From: an uncultured Bacilli bacterium
GTDB taxonomy: Bacteria; Bacillota_I; Bacilli_A; RF39; UBA660
Assembly: GCA_910586635.1 (NCBI GenBank)
Contig: CAJUJA010000070.1
Coordinates: 1 to 6,242, forward strand
DNA length: 6,242 nt
Direction: 5' to 3'
Below, piece after piece: positions 4,853-6,242 of this stretch. The notes beneath the pieces were generated by a model, which made no database searches, had not been told where the DNA came from, and was given only the letters and a program-made list of their open reading frames with translations. The translations under genes and the position numbers were made by a program. Numbering within the stretch: the first letter of the stretch is position 1; every line of letters begins with the position of its first letter.

Positions 4853-6235
4853 TTATGTACTTTTATCCTTTCTCATAAGTTTAATCCTAATTTTAGTATC
4901 TTTATCATGGAAAGTAATTTCTGATTTTTCTTCTAGGACATTTTGTGCATGAGAATAATCTGGAATGAATACTTGCATATCCATAACCTCCATACTTTCT
5001 AGCATCATTGGATATCCAGGAAGCTCATTATCTAATATTTCGTGTTGCTTATCTATCTCCATTTGAGAAAAATTACTACTATTTACTGTATGATATATTT
5101 TCTTCCTTCCTTTATAAGTTTGACAATTACGCATTTGTTCTATAATCTTAGATGCCACATTCGCATCATATAAAGCCCTAGTACTATATCTTGCTATAAA
5201 GTCTACTAATTTATAGCTATACTTCAAATTCTTATATTTTCTATTTTCACTCATGGCTGCTATTAATTCTTGTTTATGGCTTGTTTCATTTACTTGCTTT
5301 GCAAGTTTCTCTAAACTGTGTTTTTCAAAGAATCTACTATGAGAATCTAGATACTTGATTTGATCTTTTGGGTCCATACCTGAAATAGAATTTTCTAATG
5401 ATTTCAAATATCTACTATAGATTTGAGCAGAAAGGCTCTTCTTTTCTATTTGTTTTCTTAATCTACTTAAAACTAAGAACTTCATATCTAAAACTTCTAT
5501 ATTTTTCTCTTTTTGAATGAACTGAAAAGTCTCCACAAAATAAGAGGGATTGATTTTTGTTAAAAAACCTGGTTTTTCTTCATCACCTACTAAAAATTGA
5601 GCTTTCATATGGTACCTTGTTTGGTTCTTCTCTTGAGTATCTCCATCAAGGTAGGCAAGTTTTTTTAATAAAAAAGCTCTTGTTTCCATACTAAACTTTC
5701 GAAATTGATCATTTACTAATAGTTCTAAAAGATTAGAATCCTGCTCTTTTGAAGTCCAAAGAATACCCTCATATTCCTCTTGATCCATCACGCACGTATC
5801 TTCTAGTACTCTTTTTTGATTCTCTTTTGTTCTTTCATCTACATTCTCTGTTTGACCCAAATATTTTATCAAATTTTCTGGAAGTACATTTATTTTTTTT
5901 AAAATAAATGAGTGATACATATTTTCTTCTAATAACATTTCTATAATATGAATTCTTGAAGGAAAAGAAGATAAATTCATCATAAAATCTAAGGCCTTCG
6001 AAAATTCATCCCCACCTAAATTGTTAATTTTTTCTACTACCTTACCATCCATATTCATTAACTCATTAAAAACTACGTTTTTTAACTGGATTTCACAATC
6101 ATAATCTAGAAATAGTTTTAAATATTCGGGGGTAAAAAAGGCAAAATTAGTATATGGTATATAAAAGCTTATATTTTCTAAAATAGCATCTTCTGTACTT
6201 ACTAAAACATCTCTTGCACTATTTTTTTTAAGCAT
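4853..6235 (-). CDS. Hypothetical protein, soluble and helix-rich, possibly 5'-partial
   Basis: I do not recognise this protein. From the ATG at 6235 it has 460 residues and ends in TAA. It is rich in Lys, Glu, Leu and aromatic residues, with no signal peptide and no convincing membrane segment, so it is probably cytoplasmic. Much of it looks alpha-helical, for example 244-285 and 335-370. The tail (about 436-460) alternates polar and hydrophobic residues and ends basic (KIRIKLMRKDKST). It has three scattered cysteines and no P-loop, nuclease, HTH or metal motif that I can see. No ribosome site precedes the ATG in the 7 bp available, and the frame stays open to the window edge, so the true start may lie upstream. 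It is co-directional with rpsO-pnp and abuts their promoter, which hints at, but does not show, a housekeeping role. Confidence 0.75.
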   Translation of the reverse strand: MLKKNSARDVLVSTEDAILENISFYIPYTNFAFFTPEYLKLFLDYDCEIQLKNVVFNELMNMDGKVVEKINNLGGDEFSKALDFMMNLSSFPSRIHIIEMLLEENMYHSFILKKINVLPENLIKYLGQTENVDERTKENQKRVLEDTCVMDQEEYEGILWTSKEQDSNLLELLVNDQFRKFSMETRAFLLKKLAYLDGDTQEKNQTRYHMKAQFLVGDEEKPGFLTKINPSYFVETFQFIQKEKNIEVLDMKFLVLSRLRKQIEKKSLSAQIYSRYLKSLENSISGMDPKDQIKYLDSHSRFFEKHSLEKLAKQVNETSHKQELIAAMSENRKYKNLKYSYKLVDFIARYSTRALYDANVASKIIEQMRNCQTYKGRKKIYHTVNSSNFSQMEIDKQHEILDNELPGYPMMLESMEVMDMQVFIPDYSHAQNVLEEKSEITFHDKDTKIRIKLMRKDKST

Positions 6236-6242
6236 CTCATAA

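Noticed and set aside
696..6235. Alternative genetic code with TGA as Trp (Mycoplasma-type)
   Set aside because: None of the five intact genes ends in TGA (three TAG, two TAA), which raised the question. Trp is read from TGG at the sites checked, and every gene is full length under the standard bacterial code, so nothing requires reassignment; five genes are too few to judge stop use.

Overview
The window looks like chromosomal DNA of a low-GC member of the Bacillota. The DNA is AT-rich throughout, ribosome binding sites are strong purine-rich AGGAG types, intergenic gaps are short, and the rpsO-pnp order and both protein sequences are of Bacillota type. An uncultured gut lineage near RF39 or Erysipelotrichia is my best guess; that is inference from the style of the proteins, not a search. 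All five intact genes lie on the minus strand, so transcription runs from high to low coordinates.

In transcription order: (1) 6235-4853 is an unrecognised, soluble, helix-rich 460-residue protein whose 5' end may lie outside the window. (2) A good sigma-A type promoter (4846-4818) and a structured leader of about 80 nt precede rpsO (ribosomal protein S15), whose GTG start codon sits in an 8-bp hairpin. (3) pnp (polynucleotide phosphorylase) follows after 46 bp that hold an intrinsic-terminator-like hairpin overlapping the rpsO stop codon. (4) After the pnp terminator, a new promoter drives a short exported protein of the TasA/camelysin type. (5) After its terminator, another promoter drives a membrane-anchored protein with a NodB (polysaccharide deacetylase) fold that lacks the usual catalytic residues. 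A last terminator (617-655) closes the minus-strand block.

The left end (about 44-589) is a decayed, internally deleted IS3-family insertion sequence on the plus strand. It keeps the start of OrfA and the end of OrfB, with TGTATACA at both outer ends, and most of the transposase is missing. Nothing convincing was seen between the OrfB remnant and the deacetylase-like gene except a direct repeat of about 31 bp and the terminator.

The functional logic is a conserved translation/RNA-decay operon (rpsO-pnp) followed by two separately transcribed envelope genes. The most unusual parts are the rpsO leader with its start-codon hairpin, the two junctions where a terminator U-tract overlaps the next promoter's -35 region, the apparent pseudoenzyme, and the unassigned 460-residue protein. 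I found no CRISPR array, phage gene, toxin-antitoxin pair or other clear new system.
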